Origin: JAKFEW01 sp036675505
Lineage (GTDB): Bacteria > Cyanobacteriota > Sericytochromatia > S15B-MN24 > JAQBPE01
Direction of reading: 5' to 3'
Assembly: GCA_036675505.1 (NCBI GenBank)
Contig: JAKFEW010000130.1
Span: 1-64,000 of the forward strand
DNA length: 64,000 nucleotides
The position numbers and the translations under genes were made by a program. This document shows positions 57,429 through 64,000 of this stretch, piece by piece. Positions within the stretch are counted from its first letter, which is position 1. Every line of letters begins with the position of its first letter. The notes beneath the pieces were generated by a model. That model searched no databases, had not been told where the DNA came from, and saw only the letters and a program-made list of their open reading frames with translations.

Positions 57429-57637
57429 CGGCCTGGAGTGCCACGAAGGCCAAACGAGTCCTCGCGGCGCTTCACCGAATCGGCTGGTCTATCAAGCGGC
57501 AGACGGGGTCCCACCGGGTATTGGCCCGGTCGGCGTGGCCGGACTTCGTCTTCGCTTTCCATGACCAGGAAGAGATCGGTGGCGTGATGCTGGGCCGGCT
57601 CGCGAAGAAGACGGGACTCCGCCCTGATGACCTGTGA
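57425..57637 (+). CDS. hicA: HicA-like mRNA interferase toxin
   Basis: A 70-residue HicA (YcfA-type) double-stranded-RNA-binding fold toxin. AKRVLAALHRIGWSIKRQTG, followed by SHRVL, contains the catalytic His (about 30), and EIGGVMLGRLAKKTGLRPDD is the conserved C-terminus. It cleaves mRNA when free of HicB. The HicB partner is directly upstream with a 4-base overlap. All key residues are present, so the system looks functional. Confidence 0.88.
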   Translation: MTAWSATKAKRVLAALHRIGWSIKRQTGSHRVLARSAWPDFVFAFHDQEEIGGVMLGRLAKKTGLRPDDL

Positions 57638-57702
57638 TGGGGCGAGGCGGGAGCGGTCCGGCCTTTGATGGCCGAGAACCCTCGTGCGGCGCGCTGTTGC
57701 CG

Positions 57703-59385
57703 CTACGGCAGCGGAGCGAGCTGGAGGTGGATCAGGCCCTTGTTTTTGGACGCGACCCACATGTGGTCGTCGGCCGAGACCGCGAGCTCCTCGGTATCCG
57801 TGTCCTGGCCGATCGAATAATAGGCCTCGAGTACGCCGGCACTCGAGAACCGACTGACGACGTCCGTGGGGGCAAGCGAGAGAAATCCGGCGCGATCAAT
57901 TCCAATCTTCGCAGACTCGTATGCCCAGACCCGATCCAGCGCGTCGATGTAGAGCCTGTTGCAGCGGGCGCCCGTCGCGAACGTACCGAGGAGAGCCCCG
58001 GTCGGCGAGAGCTTGCGGAGGACTTGGTGCTCGCCATCCACGGCCCAGATGTTGTTTTGGCTATCGATCGCGACGGCCATGGCCAACCAATTGCTCTGAT
58101 CCTCAAACGTGTGGGAGAAGATTTGGGTCCCGTCGGGCTGGTACTTCATGATCAGATTCTTGGCTTGCCAGCCGGCCGCGCTGTTTTCCGCGCCCGTAAT
58201 GACGGCGTTCCCGGCTCGGTCGCTATAGACGTCGAAGCTGTATTTGCCGACAGTGCTCCCGTCCATAGCCGGGCTGTCGTGCACGACGGTTTGCGAGCCG
58301 TCCGGCGCGATGCGGATGATGTCCTGGCTGACGCCCGTCGCTTCGTTGACGAACTTGAGGGCGTAGAGCGAGCCGTCCGGCGCTTCCGCGATGGTCGCCG
58401 TATCGGCGAGGCTCGTGGCTGCCGAGACGGGGTTCCCGTCCAGCCGAACGCCGTAATCCATCGAGCCGTTGTAGGCGTCCGGCGCCGTGATGATGCGAGC
58501 GCCATCGAGACTGGCGCGCAGCCACCACCAGGACGGCGCCGTCGTGGCAACTAGACTGAACGCGCCGGCCGGCGTTACCTTGCCCAGGTCGCCGGGCTCA
58601 TTCTCATGGGAGAAGTCGCCGCCGAACCAGGCATTGCCCTGGTTGTCCAGCACCACCGTGTTCGCGTGGAACTCCCCGCCGGCAGGCGGCGTCGTAACCA
58701 TCCCCGGCGCGTACACGCCCAGCACCGTGGGCGTGATGACCGGGATGTCATCGCGCAGCGTGACGTTGGTGGTCAGGCTGCCAGTGCTGCCACCGGACCC
58801 GCCCGAGCCGCCCGAGCTGCCCACGATCACCTGGGGCGTCGGGACGGTGGGGGTGAGCGGGACGGTCGACGTGACGGTGGTGGTCTGGCCGGCGGTGACC
58901 GTGGCCTGCTGGATGTCGCGGCCGATCACGGCGCCCGCCGCGTCGAGGGCCTTGATCGTGACGGTCAGGGTGCCGGCGGGCAGGCCGGTGAAGGTGAAGC
59001 TGGTCATGCCGTTCACGATCGCGGCTTTGGGGATCGTCTCGGTGTGGCTCACGCCGTTCCCCGAGAGCGTGATCGTGATCCTGTCGACGTCGGCGATCGT
59101 GGCAAGCAGTCGGCGCTGGGCGGCGGGCGGGAGCAGGTGGCCGAAGTTCACGATCAGCTGACCGGCCGTGGCCGGCGTGGTGCCGGAGGCGTTCACGGCG
59201 ACCGTGCCGGCCGAGCCGCCGCTGCCGGGGCCCCAAGGCGCGTCACCCGGGCGGGCGGGCAGCGCCTCGACCCGGAACGTGGGCGTGTAGGGGCGCGGCG
59301 TGCCGATCGGCAACGCCTGGCATGCGCTCAGGGTGGCGAGCGCCGCCAACAGCCCGACGCTGCGCATTTGCGGGGTCCATCCCAT
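57703..59385 (-). CDS. Lipoprotein with beta-sandwich and NHL-like propeller repeats
   Basis: A 560-residue predicted lipoprotein (GAGGAGG before the ATG; lipobox TLSAC). A Gly/Ser/Thr-rich linker is followed by a beta-sandwich (about 75-175, LPAGTLTVTIKALDAAGAVI), a Gly/Ser spacer (SSGGSGGSGGSTGS) and about 350 residues of propeller-like repeats (VLDNQGNAWFGGDFSH, IAEAPDGSLYALKFVNEA, AIDSQNNIWAVDGEHQVLRK, VSADDHMWVASKNKGLIHLQ). It resembles the large lipoprotein at 43945 in plan but not closely in sequence. It is probably surface-exposed and binding. The C-terminal half of the gene has a slightly lower GC content. Confidence 0.78.
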   Translation of the reverse strand: MGWTPQMRSVGLLAALATLSACQALPIGTPRPYTPTFRVEALPARPGDAPWGPGSGGSAGTVAVNASGTTPATAGQLIVNFGHLLPPAAQRRLLATIADVDRITITLSGNGVSHTETIPKAAIVNGMTSFTFTGLPAGTLTVTIKALDAAGAVIGRDIQQATVTAGQTTTVTSTVPLTPTVPTPQVIVGSSGGSGGSGGSTGSLTTNVTLRDDIPVITPTVLGVYAPGMVTTPPAGGEFHANTVVLDNQGNAWFGGDFSHENEPGDLGKVTPAGAFSLVATTAPSWWWLRASLDGARIITAPDAYNGSMDYGVRLDGNPVSAATSLADTATIAEAPDGSLYALKFVNEATGVSQDIIRIAPDGSQTVVHDSPAMDGSTVGKYSFDVYSDRAGNAVITGAENSAAGWQAKNLIMKYQPDGTQIFSHTFEDQSNWLAMAVAIDSQNNIWAVDGEHQVLRKLSPTGALLGTFATGARCNRLYIDALDRVWAYESAKIGIDRAGFLSLAPTDVVSRFSSAGVLEAYYSIGQDTDTEELAVSADDHMWVASKNKGLIHLQLAPLP

Positions 59386-59485
59386 GTCGAAGGCCTCCTC
59401 GGTTTGCCCTCACCATTCCTCCGGGTACCATTCCCTGGCGAGCAACCGTTGAAACCCTCGCTTCCTTCGCGCTTTGTGACGCCGC

Positions 59486-60070
59486 TCAGCGGTCGTGGCG
59501 CGCCTCTCGTGCCGGGGGGAACGGCGGCGGCTCGGGCGACGAGCGCACGGGATGGCGGAACAGCGCGGTGTCGCGCGGGACGGCCACGCGGGGACGCGCG
59601 GCGGGTGCGGCGACCCGCGGGGCGGCCTGCCGGCGGCCGCTGGGCGCGCCGCCGTTCAGGCCCGGGATACGGCCGGCCGAGGTCCAGCCGTTCAGGCCGG
59701 TCATCTGCACAGGCTTGCCCCGGCGCGACGCATGCAGCACCTGGCCGTTGCCCAGGTAGAGGCCGACGTGGTACGCCGGGCTGCCCTTGAAGACGAGATC
59801 GCCGGGGCGCAGGTCGTTCTTGCCGATCCGCTGGGCCCGCGCCTGCATGTCGCGCGCGCGGCCCTCGAACTTGATGCCGGACATCCTCGCGGCCTGGCCG
59901 ATCAGGCCCGAGCAGTCGACGGGCTGCACGCCGGTCCGGCTGGCGTGGCCGCCGCCCCAGACGTAGGGCTGGCCCCGGAAGCGCAGCGCGTTGCCGAGGA
60001 GCAGGTTGGCCCGGGCGTCGCCGGTGACCCCCGCCCCGTACGATCGGGGCTGCTGCTGGTTGACGCGCAT
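59486..60070 (-). CDS. NlpC/P60 cysteine hydrolase
   Basis: A 194-residue NlpC/P60 domain protein that would cut peptidoglycan stem peptides. The start at 60070 follows GGGAGG, and an upstream in-frame ATG is less likely. YVWGGGHASRTGVQPVDCSG contains the nucleophile (Cys about 53). YHVGLYLG holds the second catalytic residue (His about 101), and LHASR the third (His about 113). The last 50 residues are Pro/Arg-rich. There is no signal peptide, so export must use another route or the protein acts on cytoplasmic fragments. A broken relative lies at 51017. Confidence 0.88.
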   Translation of the reverse strand: MRVNQQQPRSYGAGVTGDARANLLLGNALRFRGQPYVWGGGHASRTGVQPVDCSGLIGQAARMSGIKFEGRARDMQARAQRIGKNDLRPGDLVFKGSPAYHVGLYLGNGQVLHASRRGKPVQMTGLNGWTSAGRIPGLNGGAPSGRRQAAPRVAAPAARPRVAVPRDTALFRHPVRSSPEPPPFPPAREARHDR

Positions 60071-60474
60071 CTGGTGATCCTCCCGTTGCGGGTGCATTCG
60101 ACGTCTTTCACGGTAGCCCAGCGGCGGCGACAGCCCGGCGACAGGCCGCGCCCTGATCCTTAAGGCCTGGTTGTATTTGCGTTCAGCTCGCAGAGGACGT
60201 CGCGGCGATGCCCCGCATGACGATCGCCCCCGTCCGGGGGCGGACGGAGGCGATCGCCTTGGGTGCAGGAGGAGGGTCTGAGGAGGTGGTCGGAAAACTC
60301 CTTTCGGCGGTTGGGGGATGCTTGGGAGGGGGTTGGGGTTGGGGTTGGGGTTGAGGTTGGGGGTTTGAGGTTGGAAATGAGGGAGGTTGGAGAGGGGAGA
60401 GGTCTGGGAGGCGCGGGGGTGGATTCAGTTGGCAGGGGGGAAGTTGGGAAGTGGCATCGTGGTGGCTCCTCGGC
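60071..60474. other. Intergenic region of 404 bases without a supported gene
   Basis: Between the NlpC/P60 gene and a small helical protein gene, both on the minus strand. The right half (about 60285-60465) is G/T-rich and almost C-free on the plus strand, including a (GGGGTT)n tract. The left half contains CCCCCGTCCGGGGGCGG near 60228, which can form a hairpin. No open reading frame with a ribosome binding site was found. Confidence 0.7.
60326..60363. repeat. (GGGGTT)n tract, telomere-like, quadruplex-prone
   Basis: The plus strand reads GGGGG followed by several TTGGGG units and a TTGAGGTTGGGGG end. Four or more G-runs within 38 bases meet the simple rule for an intramolecular quadruplex. 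It lies on the template strand of the flanking minus-strand genes. Confidence 0.75.
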
Positions 60475-60822
60475 CTAGCGGGCCATCGCGTCTTCGATCT
60501 CGCTGATCAGCGAGGTCGGCGCAGCGGGGTGGGTGGTAATCATGAGGCGGGGCTTCGCGCGCAGCGCCTCGAGCAGGATGCGGGCGCCCTCCTCGCCGCA
60601 GGCCGCGAACACGGCCTCGGCCTGGATGCCCATCGCCTCGGCCAATTCGGCCTGCACGCTGCGGCGGCTGGCCTGGCGGCGGTGGTAGCGGACCCGCGCC
60701 TCGGCTTCTTCGGGCGAGAAGCGGGCGGCGATCGCCTCGACATCCATTTCGAGGAACGCGGCCAGCTCGTCGTAGACGGGGTTCATATCGATGTGCGTGA
60801 AGGTCAGCATCGTGAGGTTCAT
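60475..60822 (-). CDS. Small soluble protein, unknown
   Basis: A 115-residue protein with GGAGGG upstream of the ATG. It looks helical and charged (VYDELAAFLEMDVEAIAARF, EAEARVRYHRRQASRRSVQA, CGEEGARILLEALRAKPRLM). There is no membrane segment. Met at residue 13 is an alternative start. No family was recognised. The repeated EAIAxRFSPEEAEARVRYH-type charge pattern suggests a helical bundle. Confidence 0.6.
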   Translation of the reverse strand: MNLTMLTFTHIDMNPVYDELAAFLEMDVEAIAARFSPEEAEARVRYHRRQASRRSVQAELAEAMGIQAEAVFAACGEEGARILLEALRAKPRLMITTHPAAPTSLISEIEDAMAR

Positions 60823-61036
60823 CGCTAACTCCCTCCGTGGAGTGTTCGGCGCTCGGCCTGGGGAACGAGTCTCACTCTACGGCCGGCCACCATCGACCTC
60901 GCGTCATCGGTATTAAGATTTGGTTATCACGCTCCGGATTACGGCGTGGCTGGGGGAACAGCGGCGCCGAGATGTCTTGATACATGGGGGATACAATTCG
61001 CCGCGCTTGCGCGGTCCAGCCCCCCGGCCAGGAAGG

Positions 61037-62632
61037 TCAGGCGAACGACGGGCCGCGATCCGGTGGGGGCTCATCGCCGCCCGGCGCGGCGTCCAGCCAG
61101 TCCGGCAGGGTGATCGGCAGGCGGCCCGGGTAGCGCCCATGGCCGTGCAACGCGTCGAGCGCCGCCTCGATCTGCCGAGGCCTTGCGCCGTAGGTCAGCA
61201 CCCAGGCCGCGGCCGCCGGGAACTGCGCCACGAGGAACGGCGAGGAGAAGGAGACCACCGTGGTGGGCGTGCGGGCGCAGATCGCCTGCAGCGGCGCGAG
61301 GACGCTCGCGGGCAGCAGGCTGCGGTCCTTGTGGATGCGGATCGGCGAGAAGACGCCGATCAGCACGGCCGGTGCCGCCGCCGCGCGCGCGGCGAGCTCG
61401 GCCCATTCGGCCTGGGTGGTCGCGGCCGAGACGATCGTGCTGAGGGGAAGGTACATCGCCGGCAGCGTCCGTTGCCAGGTCTCGAGCACGGCCGGCTCCG
61501 CGCCGTCGTCGACGCCGATCGTGAGCGGATAGTCCGGCACCTGGTGCCCCGGCTCGCCGCGGGCCAGCGTCAGGGCCTGGGCCGCCACCCGCGCAGCCAG
61601 GGCGTTGCGGTCGACGCGCGCGGGCGGGTCCTGGCGGTGCACGGCGAGGCGCGCCTTGGCCGCCAGCACGCGGTTCGCCGCCTCGTACACGCGGGCCGCG
61701 GCGAGGCGGCCGGTCTCGACGGCCCGGGCGATCGCCGCGTGCGTCGCCACAGGGTCCGGCGGCATGAGCAGCATGTCGCAGCCGGCTTCCAACGCCCGCA
61801 CGGCGGCCACGAGCGGGTCGAGGCCCGCGGTGATGCCGCCCATGCCGAGCGCGTCCGTCACGACCAGCCCGTCGAAGTCCCACTCCTCGCGCAAAAGCCC
61901 GGTCATCACGCGGCGGCTCAACGTCGCCGGCAGATCGGGCTCATCGAGCGCGGGCACGGCCAGGTGGGCCGTCATGATCGAGGCGACGCCGGCGCCGATC
62001 GCCGCCTGGAAGGGCGGGAACTCCACGGCCGCGAGCCGCTCGCGCGAGGCCGTGACCGATCCCAGGCGCGTGTGCGAATCCGTCGCTGTGTCGCCGTGGC
62101 CGGGGAAGTGCTTCGCGCAGGCCAGCACACCGTGGTCCTGGCAGCCGCGCACGAAGGCCGCGACCATCGCTGCGACGCGCGCCGGGTCGCCGCCGAAGCT
62201 GCGGATGTTGATGATCGGGTTGGCGGGGTTGTTCGTGACGTCCGCGACGGGCGCCAGGATCCAGTTCACACCCACCTCGCGCGCCTCCTGCGCGGTGATC
62301 GCGCCGAGGTCGTAGGCCAGCTGCGGGTCGTCCGTCGCGCCGAAGGCCATCGCGGGCGGGAAGACCGAGCAGTTCCGCAGCTGCTGGCCAGCACCATGCT
62401 CCATATCGGCCGCCACCAGCAGGGGCGTGCGCGCGCGGCCGTGCAGCGCGGCGAGCCGCGCGCGCAGCTTGTCGCGATCGTCATGGAAGACGATGTAGCC
62501 GCCCCAGCCGTACTGGTCGAGCTGCTCGGCGGCGCGCACCGGGTCGTACGCCGCGCCTTTCGCGAGCCCATGGAAGAGCGTCGGGCAGATGATCTGGCCG
62601 ATCGCGTCGGCGAGGGGGAGGCTGGGCGGCAT
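61037..62632 (-). CDS. Glycoside hydrolase family 3, beta-N-acetylhexosaminidase-like
   Basis: A 531-residue GH3 protein. An N-terminal TIM barrel carries the family markers VGVNWILAPVADV, ACAKHFPGHGDT (about 172-182, with the His-Asp pair used for acid/base in NagZ-type enzymes) and the nucleophile in FDGLVVTDALGMGG (Asp about 260). A C-terminal alpha/beta domain follows (about 375-510). The KHFPGHGDT motif points to N-acetylglucosaminidases that act in cell-wall recycling, although NagZ itself lacks the second domain. No signal peptide is evident. It may process wall fragments released by the hydrolases nearby. Confidence 0.9.
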   Translation of the reverse strand: MPPSLPLADAIGQIICPTLFHGLAKGAAYDPVRAAEQLDQYGWGGYIVFHDDRDKLRARLAALHGRARTPLLVAADMEHGAGQQLRNCSVFPPAMAFGATDDPQLAYDLGAITAQEAREVGVNWILAPVADVTNNPANPIINIRSFGGDPARVAAMVAAFVRGCQDHGVLACAKHFPGHGDTATDSHTRLGSVTASRERLAAVEFPPFQAAIGAGVASIMTAHLAVPALDEPDLPATLSRRVMTGLLREEWDFDGLVVTDALGMGGITAGLDPLVAAVRALEAGCDMLLMPPDPVATHAAIARAVETGRLAAARVYEAANRVLAAKARLAVHRQDPPARVDRNALAARVAAQALTLARGEPGHQVPDYPLTIGVDDGAEPAVLETWQRTLPAMYLPLSTIVSAATTQAEWAELAARAAAAPAVLIGVFSPIRIHKDRSLLPASVLAPLQAICARTPTTVVSFSSPFLVAQFPAAAAWVLTYGARPRQIEAALDALHGHGRYPGRLPITLPDWLDAAPGGDEPPPDRGPSFA

Positions 62633-62722
62633 GGCGGCATGATGCCACAGAAATGCGGCAAGGGGGCTGCCTGCTTTAGCTGGCGGTTGTTGACATGGCG
62701 GGTCAAAGGCGCGCCGCGGCGC

Positions 62723-63364
62723 TTACAGATAGCGGGCGACGTCGGCGAAGGCCGAAAACACGTCGCGTGCACCAGCGGCCCGCAGCCGCTCGGCGTGGCC
62801 CGGCCCTGTGTGGCTCGCCGCGTCCAGCCCATACGCCGCCATCCCGGCCGCCACCGCCGCCGTGACACCGTGGGGGCTGTCCTCGAGCACCAGGCACTCC
62901 GTCGGCCGAACGCCCAGGCGCTCGGCGGCGAGCAGGTACACGTCCGGCGCCGGCTTGCCGCGCGGCACCATCGTCGCGCTGTAGACGTGCGGGCCGAAGT
63001 AGCCCGCAAGGCCCGTCAGGCCCAGCGAGTGGGCCAGGCGCGCGGGCGCGCTGTTCGAGGCGACGGCGATCGGCACGCGGCGCGCGCTCAGCGCGGCGAG
63101 CGTCGTGGCGGCGCCCGGCAGCGCGCGCAGGTCGCGCTCGAAGGCCGCGGCGACGCTCGCGCTCGCGCGGGCCTCGAAGTCTGCAGGGAGCCTGCCGCCG
63201 AGCTCGGTGAGCAGGTCGGCGATCGGCTTGCCGACGTACCGCGCCAGGTACACGTCCAGCGTGATCGGGACGCCGGCGGCCGCGAGCAAGTCCACCTCGA
63301 CGCCGCAGGCCAGCACCTCGCTGTCGATCAGCACGCCGTCGCAATCGAAGATGATCGCCTTCAT
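62723..63364 (-). CDS. HAD-superfamily phosphatase/phosphoglucomutase-like
   Basis: A 213-residue HAD hydrolase with a helical cap. The start at 63364 follows GGAAGGAA; the ORF extends 9 codons upstream. Motif I is FDCDGVLIDSE (Asp 7 and 9), motif II VASNSAP, motif III Lys in RGKPAPDVYLLAAE, and motif IV VLEDSPHGVTAA. This combination is that of beta-phosphoglucomutase/YieH-like phosphatases acting on sugar phosphates. It lies upstream of the GH3 gene in the same direction and may be co-transcribed. Confidence 0.9.
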   Translation of the reverse strand: MKAIIFDCDGVLIDSEVLACGVEVDLLAAAGVPITLDVYLARYVGKPIADLLTELGGRLPADFEARASASVAAAFERDLRALPGAATTLAALSARRVPIAVASNSAPARLAHSLGLTGLAGYFGPHVYSATMVPRGKPAPDVYLLAAERLGVRPTECLVLEDSPHGVTAAVAAGMAAYGLDAASHTGPGHAERLRAAGARDVFSAFADVARYL

Positions 63365-63465
63365 CGGGATTCCTTCCGGGAGCTCGCTCATTATACAGGG
63401 CGCCCGCCCGCTGGCTTGCGCGCCCCCCGGTGCTAGGATCCGGGGGCGCGCGAAAAGGGGGCAGG

Positions 63466-63693
63466 ATGTTCGGCGAAGCCTGGTTCTCGGATCCCAATAC
63501 CGCCGGCTGGCTGCTGTTCGCGGCCGTCGGGCTGTTGGCCTTGCTGGTGCTCGCGGCGGTGATGAACGCCGCGCCGCTCACCGATCGCCACGCGTTCACC
63601 GCGAGCGAGCCCGAGCCGCGCGAGGAGGACCTGCGCGGCTCGGCGGCGCCCTACGGGCTCGACGCGGACGAGGTGGAGGAGCGGGACCGCTGA
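63466..63693 (+). CDS. Small single-pass membrane protein, unknown
   Basis: A 75-residue protein whose start at 63466 follows GGGGGCAGG. One hydrophobic helix (about 14-34, WLLFAAVGLLALLVLAAVM) is followed by an acidic tail (SEPEPREEDLRG, DADEVEERDR). Its stop is 11 bases before the stop of a convergent gene. No family was recognised. Confidence 0.65.
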   Translation: MFGEAWFSDPNTAGWLLFAAVGLLALLVLAAVMNAAPLTDRHAFTASEPEPREEDLRGSAAPYGLDADEVEERDR

Positions 63694-63703
63694 AAGGTTG
63701 CCG

Positions 63704-64000
63704 TCAGGGTGTCGGCGACGCCGTCGGGGTGGGTGAAGGCGAGGGCGACGGGCTGGGTGAGGGCGACCCGGTCGGCGTGGGTGACGGTGAAGGCGAAGGC
63801 GAAGGCGACGGTGAAGGCGAAGGCGACGGGCTGGGCTTCGGCTTCGGCGAAACGCAATAATCCGGCGTGTACGGCGTGTAGTACACCTTGGTCGGCCGCG
63901 AGAAGCGGATGACCGTGCCGGTGGAAGCGTCGATCATGCCCTGGCCCGAATTGTTGAGGTAGTAGCCGGGGTCCGGCGGCGGGCACACGACGTCGGGCGG
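63704..64000 (-). CDS. C-terminal part of a Ser/Pro-repeat protein (runs off the window)
   Basis: 98 codons and a stop are visible. The visible part has a folded-looking segment (PDPGYYLNNSGQGMIDASTG, then TPYTPDYCVSPKPK), then about 45 residues of PSPSPSP, PTPTGSP and similar repeats to the end. The start lies beyond base 64000; an internal GTG at 63986-63988 is probably not the real start. The DNA of the tail is a GGCGAA/GGCGAC-type tandem repeat. It resembles the Ser/Pro spacer of the lipoprotein at 36468, but here the repeats are C-terminal. Confidence 0.7.
   Translation of the reverse strand, partial: PPDVVCPPPDPGYYLNNSGQGMIDASTGTVIRFSRPTKVYYTPYTPDYCVSPKPKPSPSPSPSPSPSPSPSPSPTPTGSPSPSPSPSPSPTPTASPTP

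Overview
The window is 64 kb of very GC-rich (roughly 70 % by eye), gene-dense bacterial chromosome. Genes lie on both strands, start mostly with ATG or GTG behind clear GGAGG-type ribosome binding sites, and often overlap by 1-10 bases. No rRNA, tRNA, CRISPR array or prophage was seen. Many proteins carry lipobox signal peptides followed by Pro/Ala/Ser/Thr-rich linkers. Several small proteins of no recognised family share a Pro/Ala/Thr-rich N-terminus. I cannot name the organism. An uncultured, deep-branching, high-GC lineage (for example a non-photosynthetic relative of Cyanobacteria) is a low-confidence guess from the style of the lipoproteins and NHL-repeat proteins.

Layout. 1-5.9 kb: a head-to-tail array of lipoproteins on the minus strand; three full ones are clear paralogues (regulatory-like beta-sandwich plus Ig-like domains), and a truncated lipoprotein sits at the window edge. 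5.9-9.6 kb: an orphan adenine methyltransferase and a tandem pair of L,D-transpeptidases behind a good promoter. 9.6-16.2 kb: small unknown proteins, a lipoprotein, an Old Yellow Enzyme reductase, and a divergent pair (choline/ethanolamine kinase-like and phosphoethanolamine N-methyltransferase) that looks like a phosphocholine module. 16.4-25.5 kb: a YyaL-type thioredoxin-fold protein, a DUF1499 lipoprotein, an NADP-binding oxidoreductase, a DUF2339 membrane protein, an EI24 protein, an XRE regulator, a lone receiver protein and a HI0933-family flavoprotein. 25.5-32.2 kb: a tightly coupled five-gene minus-strand operon with two hybrid histidine kinases, a membrane protein, an M28 peptidase and an acyltransferase. 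32.3-39.2 kb: a hotdog thioesterase, the glyoxylate-shunt pair aceB-aceA, a Ser/Pro-repeat lipoprotein and a PAS histidine kinase.

39.2-54.3 kb is the accessory stretch. It holds an AT-richer intergenic region with a G/T-rich minisatellite and a compact promoter-leader-small-ORF-terminator unit; a 927-residue protein with a Gly/Ala-rich hydrophobic core; a 924-residue NHL-repeat lipoprotein next to a 1051-residue STAND/BTAD regulator, with an 11-bp-spaced direct repeat that could be its operator; cell-wall hydrolase-like proteins, one of them broken; a decayed transposase; an inverted pair of 48-bp repeats that look like the same insertion-sequence end and that supply the stop codons of two genes; and a TnpB gene lying between a sodium:solute symporter and a small membrane protein. 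54.3-64 kb: the symporter, an FrsA-like alpha/beta hydrolase, a HicBA toxin-antitoxin pair, another NHL-type lipoprotein, an NlpC/P60 protein, a (GGGGTT)n tract, a GH3 beta-N-acetylhexosaminidase, a HAD phosphatase and the tail of a Ser/Pro-repeat protein.

Themes: envelope biology (lipoproteins, L,D-transpeptidases, NlpC/P60 and YiiX-like proteins, GH3, acyltransferase), signalling (four two-component proteins, a BTAD regulator, an XRE regulator), and acetate/fatty-acid carbon use through the glyoxylate shunt.
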